The position numbers were made by a program, and so were the translations under genes. Under the pieces are notes generated by a model. That model was not told the DNA's origin and searched no databases. It worked only from the letters and a program-made list of their open reading frames with translations. Shown piece after piece: positions 26,405 through 35,877 of a stretch of DNA of 64,000 nucleotides. Each line of letters begins with the position of its first letter. The stretch's first letter is position 1. The DNA comes from Aureococcus anophagefferens (taxonomy: Eukaryota; Sar; Pelagophyceae; Pelagomonadales; Pelagomonadaceae). Location: contig NW_008705567.1 in the NCBI RefSeq assembly GCF_000186865.1, forward strand, positions 1,806,379-1,870,378. Direction: 5' to 3'.

Positions 26405-28096
26405 TCAGCCGCCGGCGGGCGCGGGCGGCGGCGCGGCGTTGACCGCGGCGAGGAACGCGTCGACGGCGGCCGCGGAGCGCGCGCCGAGCTCGGCGAGGGC
26501 GTCGAGGGCGCCGGCGGCGCCGGCGACGCCGTCGAGGCGCAGCGCGGCGACCGCGGCCTTGAGGAGGCGCGTCGCCGCGGCGCCGACGGCCTTGGCGACG
26601 TCGCGCGGCCGCGCGCCGTCGAGGTCGTCGGCGGCGGCGTCGAGGCGCGCGGCGACGTCGTCGACGGCGGCGTCGAGGGGCGGCCCGCCGCCGGGGCGGC
26701 GGCGCGCGGGGCCCGGGCGCGCGGGGCCGGCCGCGCGGCCGCGGCGGAGGAAGCGCGCGAGGGACTTGGGCGACGCGGCCGCGTCGGGCGCGACTTGGTG
26801 GGCGAAGAAGCGGCGCTGGGGCGTCGCGGGCGTCGCGGGGCTGCCCACGGAGGGCAGCCGCGGCGAGTTCGGCGGCGCGGCGGGCGCGACGGCGACGGGC
26901 GCGACCGCGCGGGGCCGCGCGGCGTCGGCGACGGCCGCGCAGGCCGACGCGAGGCTCGCGGCCTCGGCGTCGTCGACGACGGCCCGCGACGCCGCGAGCC
27001 AGGGCAGCGCGCGGAGGTCCGCGAGCGTCGCGCGGCGCCGCGGGTCGACGACGAGCGCCGAGAGCGCGAACGCGGCCGCGTCGGGTGACGCGCTCGCCTG
27101 GCGCAGCGTCGCCGGCAGGGCGTTCACGGCGCGCTGGAGGCGCGCGCGGAAGACGTCCGCGTCGCGGTCGCTGCCGTAGCACGGCAGCCACTTGTAGGAG
27201 AACCACGCGCGGCCGAGCAGGAGCTCCGCGGCGACGCAGCCGACGCTCCAGACGTCGGCGCGGAAGGGGTCGTAGCCGCCCGCGCGCAGCGCCATCTCCG
27301 GCGGGTAGAAGCCGCGGGACCCGCAGAACGCACTCGCCGTCGCGCCGCGGTCGTAGAACCGCGCGAGCCCCAGGTCCGTGACCTTGACGGTCCCCACAAA
27401 GTCCGCGGACGCGTCCTCGCCGACGAGCACGTTCTCGGCCTTGACGTCGTGGTGGACGACGCCCATGCGCTCCAGCGCGCCGAGCGCGACCGCGACCTGC
27501 GAGAGCACGGACCGCGACGCCTTTTCCGAGAGCGCGGCCGCGCCCTCGCCGCCGAGGCGCGTCACGAGGGCGTACAGATCCTCGCCGCCGTGCTCGAGGA
27601 CGAGGTAGAGCTTCGCCGGCGTCTGGATGGCCTCGACGAGCCGCGCGACGCCCGCGTGGCGGCACGCGCGGCAGGCGCGGACCTCGTTCGCGAGCGCCAA
27701 AAGGGCCTTGTGGCGCGACGCGCGGGCCTTGTCGACGACCTTGACGGCGTAGCGCTCCTGCGAGCCGTCGGCGACGCCGAGGCGCACGACGGCCGACGAC
27801 CCGGCGCCGACGGTCGGGCCGAGCGCGTAGCGGCCGACGCGGTCCTCGGCCTCCGCGACGGCGGCGTCGAGGGGCGGCAGCGCCGCGAGGTCCCCCGGCG
27901 CGCCGGCGAGGCGGCCCCAGAGGAGGGCCACGCTCTCCTCCTGGAGCGTCGAGTACTTGTTCTTCAGCACGCGCACGTCGGCGATGCGCTTCTGGAGCTC
28001 GTCCTCGAGGTAGTCGTGGCGCTCCACGAGCTCGTTGTAGGCCGCCGCGAGCTCGATGGGGTCGCTGTACGCGGCCATGAGCGCCACGCGCCGCAT
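26405..28096 (-). CDS. Serine/threonine protein kinase with N-terminal coiled coil
   Basis: 563 aa from the Met at 28096 (another Met at 28078). Residues about 10-60 form a coiled coil (AAAYNELVERHDYLEDELQKRIADVRVLKNKY). The kinase domain is about 90-385: glycine loop GPTVGAGSSAVVRLG, Lys in YAVKVVDK, catalytic loop VHHDVKAENVLV (His in place of the usual Arg of HRD), DLG in place of DFG, GSRGFYPPEM in place of APE, and ADVWSVGCVAAELLLG. All catalytic Lys/Asp/Asn are kept, so it should be active. The lack of HRD Arg argues against control by activation-loop phosphorylation. An Ala/Arg-rich tail follows with two helical segments. The kinase group is not identified. Confidence 0.85.
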   Translation of the reverse strand: MRRVALMAAYSDPIELAAAYNELVERHDYLEDELQKRIADVRVLKNKYSTLQEESVALLWGRLAGAPGDLAALPPLDAAVAEAEDRVGRYALGPTVGAGSSAVVRLGVADGSQERYAVKVVDKARASRHKALLALANEVRACRACRHAGVARLVEAIQTPAKLYLVLEHGGEDLYALVTRLGGEGAAALSEKASRSVLSQVAVALGALERMGVVHHDVKAENVLVGEDASADFVGTVKVTDLGLARFYDRGATASAFCGSRGFYPPEMALRAGGYDPFRADVWSVGCVAAELLLGRAWFSYKWLPCYGSDRDADVFRARLQRAVNALPATLRQASASPDAAAFALSALVVDPRRRATLADLRALPWLAASRAVVDDAEAASLASACAAVADAARPRAVAPVAVAPAAPPNSPRLPSVGSPATPATPQRRFFAHQVAPDAAASPKSLARFLRRGRAAGPARPGPARRRPGGGPPLDAAVDDVAARLDAAADDLDGARPRDVAKAVGAAATRLLKAAVAALRLDGVAGAAGALDALAELGARSAAAVDAFLAAVNAAPPPAPAGG

Positions 28097-28330
28097 GTCC
28101 CGGGGGGGTTCGGGGGGGGCGCGGGGGGCGCGGGGGCTGCGGAAGATGCGGCTCGAGCCTTCGCGCGGCTTGCGCAAGGGCAGCGTTGAGACGAGGGCAC
28201 CCGGAAGTTTCAGGTGCTGTTCAACTTTGGCGCCGCGCGGAGCTGCGGCCTGTCGGGGCCCGACCTGGTGCAGCACCTGCGAACCTCGACGCATTCGGCG
28301 CGGCTCCGGCCCGCCTGAACCTTGGTCGAC

Positions 28331-29584
28331 ATGCTGGAGCCGCGCAGGATGAAGCCGAAAAACGACGCAAAGTGGCAGAAGCTGCGGGACAAGGCCGTGC
28401 GAGAAAAATGCGGCGCGGCTAACCGAGTCGACGCCGTCAAGCTCATCGACGCCCACATGGCGGCGGCCGGCGGCCTGCGCAAGGAGAACCGGAAGATTTT
28501 GAATGGCTGCCACTTCCTCGACGACGGCCTCGTCATCGGCGACCTCCAGCCCAACGGCACGTCCGACGGCACGTTCGAGCTCGGCGCGTCGCGGTCGGGG
28601 CTCTTCTTCTCGACCGAGTTGCCGTCGTGGTTCGCGGGCACGCTCCAGCTCGACGCGCCGCCGGCCCTCGCGGACCGCATCGACGCGGAGCTGCGCGCCA
28701 TGCGCGCGGGCGGCGTCGACGCGGACGGGAAGAACTGGAAGCCCTGGGGCCACCACGAGCAGGACAAGGGCAAGGGCGCGCGGCGGCCCACGGCGGCCGA
28801 GGGGGGCGTGCCGACGAAGCGCGCGTACCTGCCGCCCAACGAGCTGCGCTTCGCGGTCATCGACGCCGCGCGGCGCGACGAGGCCGTGCGGGGCCTCGAG
28901 CTGACGCGCATGGACAAGACGTGGGGCGGCATCACGCGCGACGTCGTCGCCGCGGTCCGCAGGGCCATGGGCGACGACGCGCTGCCCCTGCTGACCAAGA
29001 AGCCGCGGGACTGGCGCCGGCGCGAGGTCGGCGCCACGGGCGTGATCAAGTTCGACGAGGGCGACGTCGGCATCAACGTCAACCACATGAACGCGAGCGG
29101 CTACTACCCGTTCCACACGGACGACCGCGGCCGACTCAACGAGCTGCCCGACATCGACGGCAGCGGCGACAACATCGTGACCTACAGCGAGACCGCGTCG
29201 CTCATCCTCATCGCGCCGCGCGAAAAGGGCTACGGCAAGGGCTGCATCGGCCTCCACGTGCGGCCGCGCCAGCTCTGGGGCATGCGCGTGCTCGCGATCG
29301 CGGACGAGGCAAAGGACGAGGGCATCCACGTCGACTGGAACGTCCGCGAGGACGCCGTCCACGCGGTGCTCAACGCGACGAACGAGCCCCGCTTCTCCGT
29401 CAACTTCCGCCTCGGCGGCTTCGACAAGATCTTCCACGACGACGCGAAACCGGCGGACGTGCCGAAGGCGCTCGCCTTCGCCGGCGCCGGCAAGCGCATG
29501 CGCGACGCCGCCGCCGCCGACGACGACGCGCCGAAGGTGCCCCGGAAGGTCGCGAAGGAGCTCGAGATCGCCATGTACACCTAG
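28331..29584 (+). CDS. AlkB-like 2-oxoglutarate/Fe(II) dioxygenase candidate
   Basis: 417 aa from the ATG at 28331, intronless. The second half carries the ligand order of AlkB-type dioxygenases: NHMNASGYYPFHTDDRGRL (HxD iron motif near residue 262), ETASLILIAPREKGYG, then DAVHAVLNATNEPRFSVNFRLGGF (second His and the RxxxxxR that binds 2-oxoglutarate and substrate). The N-terminal third is basic and without named domain (KWQKLRDKAVREKCGAANR). A KRMRDAAAADDDAPKVPRKVAKE tail looks like a nuclear signal. AlkB relatives repair or demethylate nucleic acid or protein; the substrate here is unknown. The call rests on motif order, not overall similarity. Confidence 0.55.
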   Translation: MLEPRRMKPKNDAKWQKLRDKAVREKCGAANRVDAVKLIDAHMAAAGGLRKENRKILNGCHFLDDGLVIGDLQPNGTSDGTFELGASRSGLFFSTELPSWFAGTLQLDAPPALADRIDAELRAMRAGGVDADGKNWKPWGHHEQDKGKGARRPTAAEGGVPTKRAYLPPNELRFAVIDAARRDEAVRGLELTRMDKTWGGITRDVVAAVRRAMGDDALPLLTKKPRDWRRREVGATGVIKFDEGDVGINVNHMNASGYYPFHTDDRGRLNELPDIDGSGDNIVTYSETASLILIAPREKGYGKGCIGLHVRPRQLWGMRVLAIADEAKDEGIHVDWNVREDAVHAVLNATNEPRFSVNFRLGGFDKIFHDDAKPADVPKALAFAGAGKRMRDAAAADDDAPKVPRKVAKELEIAMYT

Positions 29585-29625
29585 TAAGTCCTTGCTAGTC
29601 CTGCTCTGGATTTGACCAGCACATT

Positions 29626-31938
29626 TTAGAGGGGCGCGTCGACGAGCGCGCGCGCCGCGGCGCGGAGGGGCTCCCGGTCGTACTTGGCGATCCGACGATC
29701 GTAAGTCAAGAGACCGTCGCACTCCGTCTCCGTATCGACGCTCTGCGTGAGGATCGCGGACGACATGCCCGCGCGGCGGAAGCCCTTGTGGCCCGCGCGC
29801 GTATGATTCCGCGGCGAGAAGGAAAGGAGCGTCCCGTAGCGCGTGCAGCTGTCCGCAAAGTCCCAGGCCACGCAGGCGTCCAGCGCGTCGCAGGCTTGCC
29901 CGCAGCCGTCCAGCGACGTGCCTTCGAGCTCGTCGATCGCCTCGCCGTCGACGGCGTAGAACCCGTCGAGCGGCGCCAAAACGGTCGCGGTGCCGTTGAT
30001 CACGCCCGCGATGTTGCCCAAGAGGTCCGCCGCGGCGGCCGTCATCGCCTCGCGGCCCGCGGCCCCGCTGAAGACCTCGTAGCCCGCCCAGTGCGCCGTC
30101 GCGAGGCAGCCGGAGACGTTGGAGCCGTTGGCCCAGCCCGGGCTCTGGTCGGGCTCCCAGTCCTCGACCACCGACACGAAACCGCCGATCTCGCCGACGA
30201 GCGACGGCCGGCGCGCGCTCGCGTTCCACGGCGCCATCTTCAGGTCCGCGGGCTTTCGCGCGTAGCGGTGCTCGTCCTTGACGTCTCCAAACCCGGCGTC
30301 GTCGCAGCCGGAGCAGATGTCCAAGAGCCGGCCGTCGCGCGCGGCGCGCGCGACCGCGCTGACTCTCGCATACCATGCCAGATCCGGTTCGCGCTCGTGG
30401 TCGTACTTCGTGGCGCACGCTTCGTTGAAGGCGTCCCACTGGACGATGGACGGGTGGCCGCGCCGCGTCGCGACGAGTCGCGCGAATTCGCGGAGGTAGA
30501 TGTCCTGCATCGTCGCGTAGTTCGACCGGTTGCCGTAGCCGCCGCACTGCGGCGCGGGCATGTCCTGCCAGACCATCAGCCCGAGCGCGTCCGCGTGGGA
30601 GTACCAGCGCCGCGACTCGACCTTGAGGTGGTGCCGCTGCGCGTTGAAGCCCAGGTCCCTCTGGGCCGCGACGTCGAAGGCGATCGCGGCGTCGCTCGGC
30701 GGGGTGTAGACGCCGTCGGGCCAGAAGCCCTGGTCGAGCACGCCGAACTGGAAGACGGGCGCGCCGTTGAGCGACGGCCGCGGCACGCCGCGCGCGTCGA
30801 GCGCGACGGAGATGGTCCGGATGCCGAAATAGGTCCGGAACTCGTCGAGGACCGCGCCTTCCGAGTCGCGCACGCGGACCGTCGCGCGGTAGAGCTCCGG
30901 CGCTCCGGGCCGCCAGAGCCGCGCGGGCGCGCGCACGCGGAGCACGGGAGGCGCGTCCGCGAGGCGCCAGGAGATTCCCGCGTCGCCGTCGACGGCCACC
31001 TCGACGGCGTCCGCGCCGGCGGAAACGAGCGCGGCCGCGTCGACAACATCGAGCGCGACGCCGTCGAGGGCGGCCGTCGGCGTCGCGACGAAGCCGTCGG
31101 GCGGCACCGTCGCCGCGGACGCGAGGCCCTCGAGCCAGACGGCCTGCCAGATGCCCGAGGTGCACGCGTAGCCGACGCCGAACGCGTGCCCGAGCTTGCC
31201 GCAGTTCTGCTTGCCGTGCGGCTGCGGGCCCCGCTCGTTCGGATCGTAGACCCCGACGACGAGCTCGTGCTCGTCGCGCGCGCCGACGAGGTCCGTGACG
31301 TCGAACGAGAAGGCGTCGTAGCCGCCCCGGTGCGACCCGAGGAAGACGCCGTCGACGTAGACCCGGGCCTCCCAGTCGACGGCCTCGAAGTGGAGCGCGA
31401 CCTACCACGCACGTCGGTGACGACCTTTTCGTCATTTTCTCGGTCAAAAGCTCTCGAAAATCGTCACGGCCACAGGACGTCCTGGGACGCCGAGCGCGAC
31501 GCGCGGCGCGTCGATCGTCGCCGAGAAGGTCCGCCGGTACCACGCGGCGTCGCGGGCCGTCGTGTTCCGCACGCCCGAGAGCGCCGACTCGATGGGGAAC
31601 GGCACGAGGATCGTCTCCGGCAGGTCGCCGCCGCCGAAGGGCGGCGACGAGAGGTCCGCGGCGAAGCGGTCGAGCTCCCAGACGCCGTCGAGCGAGCACC
31701 AGGCCGCGCGCCGCATGAGCGGGTTCGGATGGTCGTCGACGCCCGGCGTCGCCGTCACGTTCAGGCCCCAGTCCGTGAGGAGCTGCGTGCGATTGCCGTA
31801 GGGCGGGATCGACGGCGCGAGCCGCGGTCCACGCCAGGCGTGGGGAGACTTCGAGCATTCCGCCGCGCCGGCGAGGCGCAGCGCGAGGAAGCAGGCGAGC
31901 GTGCGCCGCGGGTCTGCGGCCGATGCGAGGGCCATCAT
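29626..31938 (-). CDS. Secreted glycoside hydrolase family 2 enzyme
   Basis: Exons 31938-31501 and 31401-29626 (737 aa), separated by a GT-AG introner intron. A signal peptide (ACFLALRLAGAAEC) is followed by the GH2 sugar-binding domain (AWYRRTFSATIDAPR, then after splicing VALHFEAVDWEARVYVDGVFLGSHRGGYDAFSFDVTDLV). Next come an immunoglobulin-like domain and a TIM barrel (DLGFNAQRHHLK, LGLMVWQDMPAPQ, and acid/base Glu in VQWDAFNEA near residue 471; EIGGF near 550 is the candidate nucleophile). This is the beta-galactosidase/beta-mannosidase/glucuronidase group. After the barrel lies a Cys-rich PAN-like piece (LDGCGQACDALDACVAWDF). Likely acts in the secretory pathway or outside the cell on plant- or algal-type glycans. 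Confidence 0.85.
31394..31500 (-). mobile_element. Introner, short family, copy 2 (element 31402-31492)
   Basis: In the sense of the gene, GTCGCGCT occurs just before and just after a 91-bp element that starts CGGCGTCCC and ends GCGTGGTAG. The intron is from the GT of the first duplicate (31500) to the AG of the element (31402). Inverted GTGACGA / TCGTCAC blocks lie inside. Removal restores the conserved GH2 strand RVALHFEAVDW, confirming the boundaries. Confidence 0.9.
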
Positions 31939-32157
31939 TCCTTCGTATGCGCCGGCGGGCTGGCGCGTCTATTGGGCTAGGGAGAGCCGGGCCATCGTCG
32001 CCTTCGGGCTGCACCTCGAGGCAAACGATGGCATCTTGAACCGCTCTCCGCGAGCGCATGGCCAAGGTCAAGGCGTAGTCGAGCCGCCCGCAGCGCCTGA
32101 CACCGCGCCGCAGCGCCCGACACCGCGAGGCGCGTTCGCAGCGCTCGGCGCGCCGCG

Positions 32158-35100
32158 ATGGCCAACCCGTTCAACATCGGCGTCTGCGTCGTCATGCAGC
32201 TCCTGCTGCCCGACGACCGCCTCAACGACATGGACGAGGCCAGCGACGACGAGGCGCCGGCGCGGCCCGAGCTCGCCGCCGAGGAGCTCTTCGCCGTGGC
32301 CCAGTTCCTGCTCGACGAGATCCAGGCCATCGAGGGCGTCGAGGACGCCGTCGCGACGATGCCGTGGTTCGCCGTCCTCGCGCGGCTCGCGCGGTGCTTC
32401 GACGCGTCGGAACCCCCCGCGGCCGACGGCCTCGGCGACCGCGTCGCCGGCTGGTGCGCGCGCGAGCTCGAGGGCCTGACGGCGTCGCCCGACGCGCTCG
32501 TCGACTTCCTCGACGACCTGCGGCGCCGCCTCGAGAAGCCGTCGGCGGGCGAGAAGGCGCGGCGCGGCGCGTGCTTCACGACGCACGTCGACGGCGAGTC
32601 GGTCTTCGGCCTCTTCCTCCGGCGCACGCTGCTCGACGCGTCGCTGCGCCACTTCGACAGCGTCGTCGGGACCTACGACCGCCTCGTCGTCTACCAGAGC
32701 GCGTACCGCGAGGACGTCGCCGCCGCGCCGCCCGCGCCGCCGCCCGCGGCGGCCGCGGCGGCGCCGCGGGGCCGCGCGGGGTCCTTCGACGAGGAAACCT
32801 CGCCGCCCGCGCCGCCGGCGCCGCCGCCGGTCGTCGCCGCGTCGTCGTCGTCGCGCCGCGCGTTCTACCTGTCGCTGCTTACCGCGCGGCAGCTCGAGCT
32901 TTATCTGGAGCGCCGCATCCTGAGCGTGTCCGCGGACGTCGGCACGTCGACGCTCGAGGAGACGGAGCGCGAGCTCGCCTTCCTCGAGGCGCTGGAGCCG
33001 GAGCTGCCGCGCGCGTCGTTCCTCCGCTACCTCTCGTGCGTGCACCACCGCGAGCTCCTCGGGGCGCTGGACGCGCTCCACCGCTACTTCGACTACGCGC
33101 GGGCCCGCGGCGGCCCGCGGAGCCCCAACGACGCCAAGTCGGCGCGGGGCGTCGCCCAGTACGCGGCGCTGAATCTGGCGGCGGTCCACGTGCGCTTCGG
33201 CCACCACGGCTTGGCGGCGATCGCGATCGACGAGGCCGTGCGCGTCGCGCAGCAGCGCCACGACCACGCCTGCGTGACCTTCGCCCTGTCCTGGCTCAAG
33301 CACGTCGACGAGCAGGAGCGCGAGGCCGACGCGGACCGGCACGGGCCGCCGCTGCCGGGCGAGGACGACGGCGGCGGCGCGAACGTCGACGCGCTCCGGC
33401 GCGCCGCGGGCCGGGCCAAGGAGCTGGGGCTCGGCGACCTCGAGGCGGCGTCGACGCTCGCGTTCACCGTCGACTGCGTGCGCCACGGCATGCCCTCCGA
33501 CGAGCTCCAGCTGAGCCCGTCGACGCCGGCGTACCAGCCGAGCGACCTCCACGTGTCCGCGCTCGCGGCCTGGGAGCTTTTAGGCCGCGCGACGAAGGCT
33601 TTGGAGGTGCCCGGCGAGCGCGACGGCCCGGCGGCGCACCACCTGGCCATGACGCCCCAGCAGCGCCTCGCGCGGGACGCGGAGCAGCGGCGCCGGGGGC
33701 TGCTCGGCGAGGCCGAGGGCGCGGGGCTGGGCAAGGACGCGGCGATCACGGAGCGGCGCACGGTGGCCACGGACGCGCCGCGGACCGTCGTCGCCCAGGC
33801 GGCGGCGAAGCGCCACGCCGTCGCGGGCGGCGTCTGGACCCACTTCGGGTTCCGCCGCATGTCGAACCTCGCGTCGCGCGCGCTCCTCGCGACGGCCTGT
33901 GTGGAAATCAAATCTTCAACCCGACTTCAATGTGCGCGTATTCGAATGTTTTGACACGAGAACTTCCGCCGTGCTTCGAGAACTCGCTGAGAGCAATCGA
34001 TTCGTCCAAAAGTCAGCCGAATCGACGTCGATTTGACCGAGCTAGAGAATTCTGAAGTTTGGCCCCGACGTCCCAGCTCACTGGTTGATTTGCACACAGG
34101 CGACGGCGCGGCGCGCCGCGGAGCGCCAGGCGCGGCGCGCGGGCTCCCGGGGCGCGCGGCCGGCCGACGGCGACGCCTGCGGCGGCCTCGTGCCCCACGC
34201 GATCCGCGAGAGCGCGGCCGCGGATTTGGCGTTCGCCGCGCTCTACGGCGACTTCCGGCCCCGGGAGCGCGACCGCGACGGCGGCGGCGCGCGCGTGGCC
34301 TACGCCGTGGCCCTGCGGCGCCTCGAGCGCCTGGGGGCCCACGCGTCGAACCGCGTGTCCTCGAACATCGCCATCCGCGCGGAGTACCTGCTCAAGTTCG
34401 AGTGGGCGCTGCACCGCGGCGCGAACAAGCGCGCCGAGGCGCTCGCGTCCGCGCTGCTGGGCGTGAGCCCCGTCCAGGCCGACCTGGGGCCCGAGGCCCA
34501 CGTCGAGGCCGTGCGCGCGTCCGCGCGCCTCCTGGCGCGGCGCGAGCGCTGGGAGCGCGCCGTGAAGACGATGAACGAGCTCGAGCGCTACTGCGGGCGC
34601 AAGGGCCTGTGGGCGCAGCAGGCGGAGTGCCTCATGCTCGGCGCGCACTGGCGCCTGGACGCCTGCCCCCAGTCGCCCGTGCCGGCGCTCAGCCCCGCGC
34701 TCCGGTGCCTCGCGCTCTGCGAGAAGTTCGCGCTCGACCACCTCCACGCGGAGGCGGCCTTCGCGCTCGGCCGCGTCAACGTCTACCTCGGCAGCGTCGC
34801 CAAGGCGCGGAGCCTCATCCAGGGCGCCCTGCCCAAGCTCCTGGGCCACAGCCACGTCCAGCTCCAGGGCGACGCGTGGTACGCCCTGGCGGAGACGGAG
34901 CTCCGCGAGAAGGCCTACGCGACGAAGTCGCCCGAGATCCACAAGGACGTCGTCGCCGAGGGCCTCAAGGACTTCTCGCGGCCCCTCACCTACTACGGCC
35001 GCGCCCTCGAGGCCTTCACCTACGTCCAGAACTGGAAGCGCATGCAGGACGCCCACTACTACCTGAGCATGATCCACCACCAGCTCGTCGACGCGACGGA

Positions 35101-35284
35101 CGACGCCTGCGAGAACAAGGCGAAGCGCGACTACCACGCGGACCGCGCCCTCAAGCTCAACGACGACCTCAACCGGAGCCAGCAGGACCTCATGTTCTTC
35201 CGGCCCATCTGGATCCTCCCGGCCGAGTGGGGCGAGTACGAGCACGACGACCAGACGAGGCGCGACGCGGAGCCGCGCGTCTGA
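32158..35284 (+). CDS. ANAPC5: Anaphase-promoting complex subunit 5
   Basis: Exons 32158-33888 and 34100-35284 (971 aa), split by a 211-bp GC-AG introner intron. The diagnostic APC5 region is FLRYLSCVHHRELLGALDALHRYFDYARA followed by YAALNLAAVHVRFGHHGLAAIAIDEAVRVAQQRHDHACVTFALSWL, the subunit's TPR core. Further helical repeats fill the second exon (AEYLLKFEWALHRGANKRAEALASALL, HAEAAFALGRVNVYLGSVAKARSLI). APC5 is a scaffold of the cell-cycle ubiquitin ligase APC/C in the nucleus. A Pro/Ala insertion (about residues 190-225) is species-specific. It diverges from the GH2 gene with a 219-bp shared promoter region. Confidence 0.9.
33889..34107 (+). mobile_element. Introner, long family, copy 2 (element 33897-34099)
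   Basis: GCGACGGC is duplicated at 33889-33896 and 34100-34107 around a 203-bp element with ends CTGTGTGGAAATCAA and, reversed, CTGTGTGCAAATCAA. The intron runs from GC of the first duplicate to AG of the element. It is the same family as 20559-20732 but in the other orientation, and has about 30 extra bases, mostly near the right end. Splicing joins CTC to GCG and keeps ALLATARR intact. Confidence 0.92.
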
Positions 35285-35317
35285 TAAGTACGGTCCTCTG
35301 ACCCCGCTCCGCGGCGT
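35228..35317 (+). repeat. Direct repeat, left copy, spanning the APC5 stop
   Basis: The last 18 codons of APC5 and about 35 bases beyond (GGGGCGAGTACG ... CCGCTCCGCGGCGT) recur at 37743-37823 with a 9-bp deletion and a few changes. Both copies keep the reading to TGATAA. Confidence 0.85.
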
Positions 35318-35877
35318 TTTGCGACAGGGAGCCGTCGCCACGGCGTGATTTGCCTTGACGCGTCTCTAAACGTAGGGGGCCCGGGAGGAACCGCGGGGGA
35401 CGGGAGGCTCAGAGGGGTCTCACAGGCGCCGGAGGCGCCAGTGGACGGCGGCGTGAATTTGCCGCTGGCGATCGTTTCTACGTTTCTCCACAGAAATCAG
35501 CACTCAGACACGGCATCATCGTCTCGTGCGCGCCGGCGCGGGCTTTGTGCGCGCTCTCGCGCCGTTTGGGGGGTTGTCACGCGTCGCCCGCCCGCGACAG
35601 AGTGCATCGCCCGACGCGCGCCTCAGAGGGGGACCCCGAAGGCGTTGAGAACGGCGAAGGGGCCGAAGAAACGTCGAGCTCGCGAAACTCGACCGCAAAA
35701 GCCCCCTGGCGCGCGCACGCCCTCGCGTACCCGCCAAGACGCGGCTTACACATCTGCAGTGGCGTGCGCGCGCGTGGGAGCGCCCCCAAAGGCGACGCGC
35801 GCGCGCGCTCGGTCGACCGGCTCGAGCCGCTTCGCCGAGATCGCGGCGCAGGTCCAGTACGCCCCGCCCTCGACATC
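35285..35877. other. 593-bp interval without a supported gene
   Basis: Between the APC5 stop and the LRR gene start. The frame of the LRR gene's first exon stays open upstream to 35545, but without an ATG and with low-complexity Arg/Pro-rich translation. It is more likely leader, or an exon I cannot define. The first 33 bases belong to the direct repeat also found at 37743-37823. No RNA gene or repeat array is seen. Confidence 0.5.

Noticed and set aside
26405..32071. A single 1888-codon frame on the minus strand
   Set aside because: It runs antisense through two intergenic spaces and the AlkB-like gene; only its 3' 563 codons (the kinase) look like protein. GC-rich DNA has few stop codons, so long empty frames are expected.
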